Below are positions 15,755 through 23,665 of a stretch of 64,000 bases of DNA, one piece after another. A program made the position numbers and the translations under genes. The notes beneath the pieces were generated by a model. The model made no database searches. It was not told the origin of the DNA and worked only from the letters and a program-made list of their open reading frames with translations. How positions within the stretch are numbered: position 1 is the stretch's first letter; each line of letters starts with the position of its first letter. The DNA is from an uncultured Collinsella sp. Its GTDB lineage: Bacteria; Actinomycetota; Coriobacteriia; Coriobacteriales; Coriobacteriaceae. The stretch spans positions 68,080 to 132,079 of the forward strand of contig CATWQC010000004.1 in NCBI GenBank assembly GCA_958352845.1. The letters run 5' to 3'.

Positions 15755-16858
15755 ATGGCGACGATGAACGAAAAAGATTACTACGAGATTTTGGGTGTCT
15801 CCAAGGACGCCACCTCGCGTGATATACAGAAAGCCTTCCAGCAAAAGGCCCGCAAGCTCCATCCGGACGTCAACAAAGAACCGGATGCCGAGGAAAAGTT
15901 CAAAGAGGTTTCCGAGGCCTATGCTGTGCTTTCGGACGAGCAGAAGCGTGCGCGCTACGACGCCATGCGCTCGGGCAATCCCTTTGCCGGCGCTCCCACG
16001 GCTTCGCCCTATGGCGGCGGTTACGCCGGCAGCGCGGGCTACGGCAATCCCTTTGAGGGCGGCTTTCCCTTTGGTGGCGCCTGGGGTCAGCCGCGTCGCG
16101 GGCAGGCTGCCTATAATCCCGAGAACGGCGCCAACGTGGTCGTCGATATTAAGCTCGACGCCAAGGAGGCCAAGGGCGGTGCCCGCAAGACCGTCCGCTA
16201 TACGCGCTTCGATACCTGTGGTCACTGCGGCGGTTCGGGCTCTGTTTCGTCCGAGCATGCACATACCTGTCCGAGCTGCGGCGGTCGCGGCCACATCGAT
16301 GTCGACCTGTCCTTTCTGTTTGGTGCCGGCACGTTCCAGTCTGTCTGCCCTGAGTGCGGTGGCTCCGGTAAGGTCGTCGCCGACCCCTGTCCCGATTGCG
16401 GCGGCAGCGGGCGAACCCGTGTGACCTCCGAGCAGACGATTGAGTTTCCCGCCGGCACGCACGATGGCGACGAGGTCCGTATTGGCGGCATGGGTCACGC
16501 CGGCACCAACGGCGCCTCTGGCGGTGATCTGGTCGGTCGGGCCCATGTTGAGGCCGAGCGCCTGGAAGGCAAGGCCCGTACCGGTTTTTACCTGATGGGC
16601 ATCGTGGCGCCGTTTTTGGTGCTATCGGCCATCTCGGGCGTGTTCTCGGCCTTTGCCGTGATGTGCTTTATTCCGTTTGCCATGGGCCTGTTCATGGTGC
16701 TCTCGGACGGCGTGCTGCACCGCAGCCTGCTGTGGTGGAAGCGCGGCGCGATGCAGTTTGCCAACGGTTTTGCCAACGGCTTCATGTTCGCGCTCGTGTC
16801 GGTTTGGTTCGCGAGCTGTTCGCAACGGGCCATGCTTTCGCCGTACCAAATGCAATAA
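15755..16858 (+). CDS. DnaJ-like protein with C-terminal transmembrane segments
   Basis: Hsp40-type J protein of 367 aa from the ATG at 15755 behind AGGAGG. In order: J domain (about 6-70) with the HPD motif near 38-40, a Gly/Phe-rich linker (about 75-118), and the first substrate-binding domain with a complete zinc centre of four CxxCxGxG repeats (CGHCGGSG, CPSCGGRG, CPECGGSG, CPDCGGSG). The second substrate-binding and dimerisation domain is absent. In its place is a hydrophobic region (about 270-355) with two or three predicted membrane helices, LMGIVAPFLVLSAI being the first. A complete dnaJ follows. Membrane-tethered recruitment of DnaK is inference. Confidence 0.88.
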   Translation: MATMNEKDYYEILGVSKDATSRDIQKAFQQKARKLHPDVNKEPDAEEKFKEVSEAYAVLSDEQKRARYDAMRSGNPFAGAPTASPYGGGYAGSAGYGNPFEGGFPFGGAWGQPRRGQAAYNPENGANVVVDIKLDAKEAKGGARKTVRYTRFDTCGHCGGSGSVSSEHAHTCPSCGGRGHIDVDLSFLFGAGTFQSVCPECGGSGKVVADPCPDCGGSGRTRVTSEQTIEFPAGTHDGDEVRIGGMGHAGTNGASGGDLVGRAHVEAERLEGKARTGFYLMGIVAPFLVLSAISGVFSAFAVMCFIPFAMGLFMVLSDGVLHRSLLWWKRGAMQFANGFANGFMFALVSVWFASCSQRAMLSPYQMQ

Positions 16859-16939
16859 CATCAAACCCTCTGTTTGCGGCCGGCCCAGCTTGGGTATAGG
16901 ACGCACTGTGACAATAATGAAAGTCGGAAGGATTCGGTC

Positions 16940-18088
16940 GTGTCGGAAAATAGGGATTACTACGAGGTGCTTGGCGTCGACAAGGATGCCGACGCGCGGA
17001 CGATTAAGCGCGCGTTTCTAAAGAAGGCCCGTACCGTACACCCGGACGTTTCGGACGACCCCGAGGCCGAGGCTAAGTTCAAAGAGCTCAACGAGGCATA
17101 TTCCGTTCTTTCCGATGAGCAGAAGCGTGCTAACTACGACCGTTACGGCACTGCCGACGGCCCCGGTGGCTCCGGCTACGTCGATATCAACGATATCTTT
17201 GGTGGCATGGGCATGGACGACTTGTTCTCGTCGTTCTTTGGCGGCGGTGCCGGCGGTGGCGCCCGCAGCCGTCGTGAGCGTCGTCGCGGACGTGATATGG
17301 CCATCTCGCTTTCGGTGACGCTCGAGGAGGCGGCGCTCGGCTGCAAAAAGACAATCAGCTATGACCGCCTTGCTCCTTGCGAGGACTGCAATGGCACCGG
17401 TAGGGCAGAGGGCGCACAGGAAAAGCAGTGCGGCCGCTGCCACGGTACGGGCTACGTCACGACGGTTCAGCGATCGTTTTTGGGCCAGGTCCAGTCCTCT
17501 TCGCCTTGCCCCGACTGCCACGGCGAGGGCACGGTCATCGATCATCCCTGCGAGACCTGTGACGGCCAGGGCCGCACGCCTTCGCACGAAAAGATCGACA
17601 TCGATATTCCCGCCGGCGTTTCGACCGGTCGCCAGCTGCGTGTGAGCGGCTTTGGCGAGGCCGGCCTTCGCGGCGAGCCTTCGGGCGACCTGATTGTCAA
17701 CGTGCGCGTTGCCGACCATGAGCGCTTTAAGCGCAACGGTGACGACCTGTACCTGGTGAGCGATATCTCGATTGCGCAGGCTGCGCTCGGCTGCGAGATC
17801 GAGGTCGAGGGCATTATGCCCGACGAGGTCGTTAAGGTGACGGTTCCCGCCGGCGCCCAGTACGGCGACACCGTGAGCGTCAATAATTACGGCATGCCGC
17901 GCATTGGCGGTGGCGGTTCGCGTGGCCGCCTGATCGTGCAACTGCGCGTGGTCGTTCCCACCAATCTTTCCAATAAGCAACGCGAACTGCTCCGTGCTTT
18001 TGCCGATGAGATGGGCGATGACGTCGCTTCTGGTAAGAAGTCGGTGACCGACCGTATCAAGAGTGCCCTCGATGATATCCTCGATTAA
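16940..18088 (+). CDS. dnaJ: Chaperone DnaJ
   Basis: Classical type I Hsp40 that stimulates DnaK. The 382-aa product starts at a GTG at 16940 with GGAAGGA upstream. J domain with HPD near 34-36, Gly-rich linker with FGGGAGGGARS, zinc repeats CEDCNGTG, CGRCHGTG, CPDCHGEG and CETCDGQG, then both substrate-binding domains and a dimerisation tail. It is of normal length, in contrast to the preceding membrane form. It is followed by mtaB 9 nt later. No grpE or dnaK is in the window. Confidence 0.95.
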   Translation: MSENRDYYEVLGVDKDADARTIKRAFLKKARTVHPDVSDDPEAEAKFKELNEAYSVLSDEQKRANYDRYGTADGPGGSGYVDINDIFGGMGMDDLFSSFFGGGAGGGARSRRERRRGRDMAISLSVTLEEAALGCKKTISYDRLAPCEDCNGTGRAEGAQEKQCGRCHGTGYVTTVQRSFLGQVQSSSPCPDCHGEGTVIDHPCETCDGQGRTPSHEKIDIDIPAGVSTGRQLRVSGFGEAGLRGEPSGDLIVNVRVADHERFKRNGDDLYLVSDISIAQAALGCEIEVEGIMPDEVVKVTVPAGAQYGDTVSVNNYGMPRIGGGGSRGRLIVQLRVVVPTNLSNKQRELLRAFADEMGDDVASGKKSVTDRIKSALDDILD

Positions 18089-18097
18089 GGAGCCCGC

Positions 18098-19390
18098 GTG
18101 CTCGCACCCCATATTTCCGTCGTCAACCTCGGCTGCCGTGTCAACCGGGTTGAGTCTGACCGTATCACTGCCGACCTTATGCGCCTGGGCTTTGCTATTG
18201 TGGAGCCCCAGGATGCCGATCTGATCGTCATTAACACCTGTGCCGTTACGGGCGAGGCCGAGGCTAAGACCCGTAAGGCCGTCCGTCATGCGCTGGCCTA
18301 TCCAAACGAGCCCTATGTGGTCGTGACCGGATGCGTGGTCAATTTGCATCCTGAGGAGCTGCTGGAGCTTTCGGATCGCGTGATCGCCGAGCCGTCCAAG
18401 ATCGATGTCGCCGAACGTGTCTGCGAGGTGCTGGGCGTTGAGTCCGATAACGTTCCCGCCTGCAGCGATGGCGAGGTGGTCGATGTGCTTGGTCGCTCTC
18501 GCCTGGGCGTGAAGATTCAGGACGGCTGCAACCATCGCTGCACCTATTGCATTGTGTGGAAGGCACGCGGCCCCGAGCGCTCCGTGCCCGTCGAGTCCGT
18601 GCTCGAGCAAGTTCGCGAGGCCCAGGAGGCCGGCGTGCCCGAGGTGGTGCTGACCGGTGTGAACTTGGGTGCCTACGATGGCAAGAGCGCGACCGACGAG
18701 CACGTCGAAATCGATGAGCTGCTCGAGGCCATCATGGAGCGCACGTCTATTCCGCATGTGCGCATTTCCTCGGTCGAGCCTATGGATATCTCCGAGCGCC
18801 TGCTTAAGGTTATGGCGCGCTACCCGCAGCGTGTCGCCCCGTTTTTGCACCTGCCCGTGCAGTCCGGCTGCACGGCGACCCTGCATCGCATGGGCCGTCC
18901 CTATAGTGCCGAGGCCTTTGAGGACACGGTGCGTATGATTCGCGCCAATCTGCCACAGGCGTCACTTTCTTGCGACGTTATTGTCGGCTTCCCTGGCGAG
19001 ACGGACGAGGAGTTCGAGGAGTCGCTGGCGCTGTGCCGCCGTGTGGGTTTCTCGCGTATGCACGTGTTCCGCTACAGCAAGCGTCCCGGCACCCTTGCTG
19101 CCGAGATGCCCGACCAGGTGCCGCCCGAGGTTATGGCCGAGCGCAGCCGCCGTATGCGGGCCGCCGCACAGGAGCTCGCCATTGCCGACGCTCGTCGTCG
19201 CGTGGGCACGGTCGAGCGTGCCGTGCTCGAGTATGGTGACAACCTGACGCTCGGCTCGTTCCATCATGCCCGTCTTGACGATACCTGTGGACTTACAGCT
19301 CCGTGCCTGCTCGATGTTGCTATCATCGGAGTCGATGATTCCGGCTTGGTCCATGCACGCAGGGAGGTTCATGGAAGCCTCGAAGATTAG
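18098..19390 (+). CDS. mtaB: tRNA ms2t6A37 methylthiotransferase MtaB
   Basis: Radical SAM enzyme that methylthiolates t6A at tRNA position 37. The 430-aa product has the N-terminal UPF0004 cluster Cys residues (VNLGCRVNRVESD, INTCAVTGEAEAKTRK, VTGCVV), the radical SAM motif CNHRCTYC and a C-terminal TRAM-like end. TGEAEAKTRK and the WKARGPERS context distinguish MtaB from MiaB and RimO, which are also in this window. GTG start behind AAGGAG. The 3' end overlaps phoH by 20 nt. Confidence 0.92.
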   Translation: MLAPHISVVNLGCRVNRVESDRITADLMRLGFAIVEPQDADLIVINTCAVTGEAEAKTRKAVRHALAYPNEPYVVVTGCVVNLHPEELLELSDRVIAEPSKIDVAERVCEVLGVESDNVPACSDGEVVDVLGRSRLGVKIQDGCNHRCTYCIVWKARGPERSVPVESVLEQVREAQEAGVPEVVLTGVNLGAYDGKSATDEHVEIDELLEAIMERTSIPHVRISSVEPMDISERLLKVMARYPQRVAPFLHLPVQSGCTATLHRMGRPYSAEAFEDTVRMIRANLPQASLSCDVIVGFPGETDEEFEESLALCRRVGFSRMHVFRYSKRPGTLAAEMPDQVPPEVMAERSRRMRAAAQELAIADARRRVGTVERAVLEYGDNLTLGSFHHARLDDTCGLTAPCLLDVAIIGVDDSGLVHARREVHGSLED

Positions 19391-20357
19391 ACTTACCGTT
19401 CCCGAGGGGATTGATCCCTCGCGCGTTTTGGGCGCCGGCGACGGCGTCCTTCGTGCGCTCGAGAGCTTGGTTCGCGCTCATGTGGTCGCCCGTGGCGATA
19501 GCATCTCCGTGAGCGGCGACCCGGACGAGGTCGAACTCGTGGCGCGCTTTTTCGAGCACGCTTTTCGCGAGGCGGCCGCCGGGCGCACGCTGTCTGCCGA
19601 CGATGTCTCTCGCTGCCTGGCCGTCTTGCGCGACGGTGAGCACGAGGCTACGTCGCTTCGCGATGACGTGCTGCTTTCGTATCGCGGCCGCGTCATTCGC
19701 CCCAAGACGCTCGGCCAAAAGCGCTATGTGGATGCCATCCGCACGCATACCATCACGTTTGGCCTGGGTCCTGCCGGCACCGGTAAGACCTATCTGGCCA
19801 TGGCGCTCGCCCTTGCCGCGCTCAAGCGTCACGAGGTGGGCCGTCTGATCTTGACGCGTCCGGTTGTCGAGGCGGGGGAGAATCTGGGCTTTTTGCCCGG
19901 CACCCTCGAGGAAAAGATCGATCCCTACATGCGTCCGCTTTACGACGCCCTTTTTGACATGATGGATCGCGAGCGTACCGATGAGCTTATGGAGCGCGGC
20001 GTGATCGAGATCGCCCCGCTTGCCTACATGCGCGGCCGCACGCTGAGTGATGCCTTCGTGGTGCTCGACGAGGCGCAAAATACCACGCCCGAGCAGATGA
20101 AGATGTTCCTGACGCGCCTGGGCTTCAACTCCAAGTTCGTGATTACCGGCGACCTGAGCCAGCGTGACCTGGTGGGTCGTCGTGGTGGCTTGGCGGATGT
20201 CGAGAAGATTTTGGGCCGTGTCGATGATGTCGCATTTTCGCACCTCGAGCGCGCCGACGTGGTGCGCCATGCCTTGGTGGGACGTATCGTCGAGGCATAC
20301 GATACTTATGATGATGTGCGCGAGAAGCGCGTACGTGACCGAAAGGAGTCCCGTTGA
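19371..20357 (+). CDS. phoH: PhoH-family ATPase
   Basis: Cytoplasmic P-loop ATPase related to RNA helicase domains, linked to ribosome and RNA metabolism with YbeY. The 328-aa product starts at the ATG at 19371 behind GGGAGG. An N-terminal KH-like region (about 1-110) precedes the ATPase with GPAGTGKT near residue 133, LTRPVVEAGENLGFLPG, the Walker B VVLDEAQNTT and TGDLSQ. All motifs are intact. It overlaps mtaB upstream and ybeY downstream (TTGA overlap), part of the conserved phoH-ybeY-dgkA-era-recO set. Confidence 0.94.
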   Translation: MEASKIRLTVPEGIDPSRVLGAGDGVLRALESLVRAHVVARGDSISVSGDPDEVELVARFFEHAFREAAAGRTLSADDVSRCLAVLRDGEHEATSLRDDVLLSYRGRVIRPKTLGQKRYVDAIRTHTITFGLGPAGTGKTYLAMALALAALKRHEVGRLILTRPVVEAGENLGFLPGTLEEKIDPYMRPLYDALFDMMDRERTDELMERGVIEIAPLAYMRGRTLSDAFVVLDEAQNTTPEQMKMFLTRLGFNSKFVITGDLSQRDLVGRRGGLADVEKILGRVDDVAFSHLERADVVRHALVGRIVEAYDTYDDVREKRVRDRKESR

Positions 20358-20863
20358 GTGTATTGATCAGCAACGATGCCGAGCTCGATACGCTGCTCGA
20401 CGCGCATGAGGTGGAGCACATCTGCGAGGTTGTGCTTGCCGCCGAGGGCGTTGAGCGTGAAGTCGAGATTTCCCTTTCGTATGTCGACGAGGACGAGATG
20501 CACGAGCTCAACCACGAGTGGCGCGGTATCGACCGCACCACCGATGTGCTCTCGTTTGAATGCGACTCGGCCTTTGACGAGGATATTCCCGCCGACGAGA
20601 CGCTCGAGCTCGGCGATATCATCTTGGCCCCGCAGGTTATTGCCCGTCAGGCCCCCGGTTTTGGCAATAGCCCCGCTGACGAGTGTCGTCTGATGCTCGT
20701 ACACGGCATGCTGCACCTGCTGGGCTATGACCATATCGAGGACGACGAGGCCGAGGTCATGGAGGCCCGCGAGGACGCCATCCTGCGCGATCTGGCGCTC
20801 GAGCGCGGCGAGGACCCCAAGCTAGTCCACGTCGGCCCCATCACCAACCACGCCCACGACTAG
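20354..20863 (+). CDS. ybeY: Endoribonuclease / rRNA maturation factor YbeY
   Basis: Metal-dependent RNase implicated in 16S rRNA 3' end maturation and 70S quality control. The 169-aa product has the zinc motif HGMLHLLGYDH (about 117-127) and the RTTDVLSFE segment. It starts at a TTG that overlaps the phoH stop, so translational coupling is likely. The position between phoH and dgkA/era is conserved in many bacteria. Slightly longer than usual because of an acidic C-terminal tail. Confidence 0.94.
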   Translation: MSVLISNDAELDTLLDAHEVEHICEVVLAAEGVEREVEISLSYVDEDEMHELNHEWRGIDRTTDVLSFECDSAFDEDIPADETLELGDIILAPQVIARQAPGFGNSPADECRLMLVHGMLHLLGYDHIEDDEAEVMEAREDAILRDLALERGEDPKLVHVGPITNHAHD

Positions 20864-20872
20864 GAGCCGTCT

Positions 20873-21250
20873 ATGATTCCCGGATCGAACAAGGACCATC
20901 CGTCCTTCTTAAAGTCGTTTTCCTACGCCATGGAGGGCTTCGTCACCGCCGTCAAGACCGAGCGCAACATTAAGGTCATGCTCGTGGCGGGCGTGTGTAC
21001 CGTCATTGCCGGCTGTATCGTGGGCCTCGACATTGCCGAGTGGGCCACGATTATCATCTGTTGTGGCCTGGTGATTCACGGCGAGCTGTGCAACACCGCT
21101 ATGGAGGCTATCGTCGACCTAGCGACCCAGGAGCTCCATCCGCTGGCCAAGCGTGCGAAGGACATCGCCGCCGCCTCTGTATACGTTCTTTCCATCACCG
21201 CCGCGATTGTGGGCTTGCTGGTATTTGCCCACGCGCTCGGCTTTATTTAG
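20873..21250 (+). CDS. dgkA: Diacylglycerol / undecaprenol kinase family protein
   Basis: Small integral membrane kinase; in Gram-positive bacteria this family mostly phosphorylates undecaprenol for cell-wall lipid recycling. The 125-aa protein has three hydrophobic helices and the family motif GELCNTAMEAIVDLAT plus AKRAKDIAAASV, which hold the catalytic Glu and metal ligands. ATG at 20873 with AGGAG upstream. It lies between ybeY and era as in Bacillus. Substrate choice cannot be read from sequence. Confidence 0.9.
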   Translation: MIPGSNKDHPSFLKSFSYAMEGFVTAVKTERNIKVMLVAGVCTVIAGCIVGLDIAEWATIIICCGLVIHGELCNTAMEAIVDLATQELHPLAKRAKDIAAASVYVLSITAAIVGLLVFAHALGFI

Positions 21251-21262
21251 AAAGGGATTCCC

Positions 21263-22333
21263 ATGTCCGACAATATGCAGTCTGCCGATGAAGTTTTGGA
21301 TGACGAGGTCCTGGACGAGGCTGAAGGTGCCGATTCGTTTGACGAGGCCGAGGAGTTCGACCCGTTTGAGGGCATGAGCGATGAGGAGCTCGACGCCCTG
21401 TGCGACGAGGACGACAGCCTCGCGGGCTTTGGCGACGTTGAGCCTGGTTTCCGCAGCGGCTTCGTGGCCCTGGTCGGTCGTCCCAACGCCGGTAAGTCCA
21501 CGCTGCTCAACGCCTGCTATGGCAAAAAGGTCGCCATCACCTCGCCGGTGGCCCAGACGACCCGCCGCCGCATGCGCGCCGTCGTCAACCGTCCCGGCTA
21601 CCAGCTGGTCTTTGTCGATACCCCGGGCATTCATAAGCCCAAGGACGGTCTGGGATCCGAGCTCAACAAGAGCGCGTTGTTCGAGCTGAACGATGTCGAT
21701 GTCGTCGCGTTTTTGATTGATGCCACCAAACCGATCGGCAGGGGAGACGCTTGGGTTGCCGAGCGCGTCAAGAACGCTCGTTCCAAGAAGGTTCTGGTAC
21801 TCACTAAGGCCGATGAGGCCGACCCCGCACAGGTTATGGAACAGCTCAAGGCCGCCCACGAGCTCATGGAGTATGACGACGAGATCGTGACGTCGTCGGT
21901 CAAGAACTTCAACGTCGATGCCTTTATCGAGACCGTTGCGCACTTTTTGCCCGAAGGTCCGCGTTGGTTCCCCGAGGACATGGGTACCGACGCTTCCGAC
22001 GAGACGCTCGTTTCCGAGTTTGTGCGCGAGAAGGTCTTGCGCCGCACCCGCGACGAGATCCCGCACTCCGTGGGCGTCATCTGTGACTCGCTCGAGCAGA
22101 CCAAGAAGGTGCTGCGCGTGCACGCTACCATTTACGTCGAGCGCGAGGGCCAAAAGGGCATCATCATCGGTAAGGGCGGCGAGATGATCAAGCATATCGG
22201 TATCGACGCCCGTCGCGATCTTGAGCGCATCTTTGGCACGCAGGTCTTTTTGGAGCTGGACGTGAAGGTCAAGGCCGGCTGGCGTGACGACGAGGCCCAG
22301 ATTCGCCGCTTTGGCTACAACGCCGAGGACTAA
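21263..22333 (+). CDS. era: GTPase Era with an acidic N-terminal extension
   Basis: Era binds the 3' end of 16S rRNA and checks small-subunit assembly. The 356-aa protein carries G1 GRPNAGKST (about 72-80), DTPGIHKP (G3), TKADE in place of the usual NKxD (G4), and a C-terminal KH domain with GKGGEMIKHIG (about 303). Residues 1-65 form an extension very rich in Asp and Glu, absent from ordinary ~300-aa Era; it is in frame behind a good AAAGGGA site, so I keep the ATG at 21263. recO follows 15 nt later. Confidence 0.93.
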   Translation: MSDNMQSADEVLDDEVLDEAEGADSFDEAEEFDPFEGMSDEELDALCDEDDSLAGFGDVEPGFRSGFVALVGRPNAGKSTLLNACYGKKVAITSPVAQTTRRRMRAVVNRPGYQLVFVDTPGIHKPKDGLGSELNKSALFELNDVDVVAFLIDATKPIGRGDAWVAERVKNARSKKVLVLTKADEADPAQVMEQLKAAHELMEYDDEIVTSSVKNFNVDAFIETVAHFLPEGPRWFPEDMGTDASDETLVSEFVREKVLRRTRDEIPHSVGVICDSLEQTKKVLRVHATIYVEREGQKGIIIGKGGEMIKHIGIDARRDLERIFGTQVFLELDVKVKAGWRDDEAQIRRFGYNAED

Positions 22334-22348
22334 GGGCGCGCGGCGCGC

Positions 22349-23098
22349 ATGGCAGGCTCCCGGACATATCGCACGAAGGTACTCGTCCTCGACAAGACGA
22401 AGCTCAAAGAGACGGACTTGATCCTGACGATGCTTGACGAGCGGGGTCGGCAGGTTCGTGCCGTGGCAAAGGGCGCCCGCAAACCCGGTGGACGCCTGGC
22501 TGCGCGCTGCGAGCTGTTCTGTACCGTCGATATGCTGCTTGCGCATGGACGGTCGCTCGACGTGGTTTCCCAGGCCGAGCTTATGGAGGCGCCGCTCGGC
22601 GTTGCGCCCGATTACGAGACGACATGCGCCGCAAGCGCGATCGCCGAGGTCGCGCGCGTGTGCTCGTTCGAGGACGCCGAGGACCCGTTTACCTTTGCTA
22701 TCACGCAGCGGGCGCTCACGCTTGTCGGCAGCGGGCTCGACGCGGCACATATGGACCTGCTCGTGGCGGCCTTTGTCTTTAAACTGCTGTCGCACGTTGG
22801 CTATCGACCCGATTTTTCGGCCTGCGTGCTGTGCGGAGACCCCCTGTTGTCGTATTTTTCGCCCCAGGCGGGCGGTCTCATGTGCGGGTCGTGCGCTTCG
22901 AGCGTTCCGGGTGCCGAGCTGGTGTCGACCGGTGAGGTCGCGTGGCTGCGCGCCCTCATGTCCATGACCTTCGATGCACTCATGGTCGAGCGAATCGACC
23001 CGCATACGGCGGCATTCTTGCTCGGGCTTTCGCATGTTTGGGCCGCCACGCACACCGATCAGCGCCTCCGTGCGATGGAATTCATGTTGGGTCGGTGA
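22349..23098 (+). CDS. recO: DNA repair protein RecO
   Basis: RecO loads RecA on SSB-coated DNA with RecR. The 249-aa product has an N-terminal OB fold (YRTKVLVLDKTKLKETDLILTML), a helical domain, and a zinc site with CVLCGDP and CGSCASS. The era-recO order is conserved. No clear ribosome-binding site precedes the ATG at 22349; the region is G+C-rich (GGGCGCGCGGCGCGC), so coupling to era translation is possible. Confidence 0.9.
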   Translation: MAGSRTYRTKVLVLDKTKLKETDLILTMLDERGRQVRAVAKGARKPGGRLAARCELFCTVDMLLAHGRSLDVVSQAELMEAPLGVAPDYETTCAASAIAEVARVCSFEDAEDPFTFAITQRALTLVGSGLDAAHMDLLVAAFVFKLLSHVGYRPDFSACVLCGDPLLSYFSPQAGGLMCGSCASSVPGAELVSTGEVAWLRALMSMTFDALMVERIDPHTAAFLLGLSHVWAATHTDQRLRAMEFMLGR

Positions 23099-23122
23099 TG
23101 ATGCGCAGGCGCGGGCTGCTTG

Positions 23123-23216
23123 TGGTAACATACCGAGCTGTTGGTACCTCGACCTTGGTTGCTCGCTCCACCGGCGGCTTCCCAGTCCGAGGCGAATCGA
23201 GTCGCCCGAGGGCGAC
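23123..23216 (+). promoter_or_regulatory. rpsO promoter and structured leader
   Basis: TGG-TAACAT (23123-23131) is an extended -10. The leader contains a G+C-rich hairpin GTCGCC-cgag-GGCGAC (23201-23216), 20 nt before the start codon. Leader structures are the known site of S15 autoregulation, though they are not conserved in sequence between phyla, so this role is inference. Confidence 0.45.
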
Positions 23217-23236
23217 GTAAAACGAAAGGTGAAACA

Positions 23237-23515
23237 ATGACTGTTTCCAAAGAGCGCAAGGCGGAGCTGACTGCCCAGTTCGGTAACACCCCGGTCGACA
23301 CCGGCAACCCCAAGGTTCAGGTCGCCATCCTGACCGAGCGCATCAAGGAGCTGACCGAGCACATGAAGTCCCACCAGAAGGACTTCCACACCCGTCGTGG
23401 TCTGCTCATGCTCGTCGGCCGTCGTCGTCGTCTTCTCTCCTACATCAAGAAGAGCGACATCGTCGAGTACCGTGAGCTCATCAAGGCTCTGGGCATCCGC
23501 GACAACATCCAGTAA
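23237..23515 (+). CDS. rpsO: 30S ribosomal protein S15
   Basis: Binds the central domain of 16S rRNA. The 92-aa product has the conserved core DTGNPKVQVAILTERIKELTEHMK, HQKDFHTRRGLLMLVGRRRRLL and a final YRELIKALGIRD. Start at the ATG at 23237 after GAAAGGTG. The rpsO-pnp gene pair is one of the most conserved bacterial arrangements, and here a terminator lies between the two genes. Confidence 0.97.
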   Translation: MTVSKERKAELTAQFGNTPVDTGNPKVQVAILTERIKELTEHMKSHQKDFHTRRGLLMLVGRRRRLLSYIKKSDIVEYRELIKALGIRDNIQ

Positions 23516-23530
23516 GGATTTGTACATGCT

Positions 23531-23563
23531 AAGAGCGTCCTGCGCAGCGGGGCGCTCTTTTTG
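23531..23563 (+). terminator. Intrinsic terminator between rpsO and pnp
   Basis: AAGAGCG (23531-23537) and CGCTCTT (23553-23559) form a stem around a G+C-rich loop, followed by TTTTTG. It may allow partial readthrough into pnp. Confidence 0.75.
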
Positions 23564-23629
23564 TGTAAGGGCGTGAACAATCACGCTCTGAAGCGTGGCG
23601 GGGGCAGGGGGCCCACGTCACATGAGAAG

Positions 23630-23652
23630 CCCGCAGGCAAGGGGCCTGTGGG
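23630..23652 (+). other. Hairpin in the pnp 5' leader
   Basis: CCCGCAGGC (23630-23638) pairs with GCCTGTGGG (23644-23652, one G-U). It ends 5 nt before AAAGGAG, the pnp ribosome-binding site. Stem-loops in pnp leaders are targets of PNPase autocontrol in E. coli; equivalence is inference. Confidence 0.4.
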
Positions 23653-23665
23653 GTAAAGGAGAACA

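Noticed and set aside
21119..23584. Very long - strand frame (821 aa) opposite dgkA, era, recO and rpsO
   Set aside because: It spans four well-supported + strand genes and their intergenic spaces, and the product is rich in His/Gly/Leu/Val without domains.
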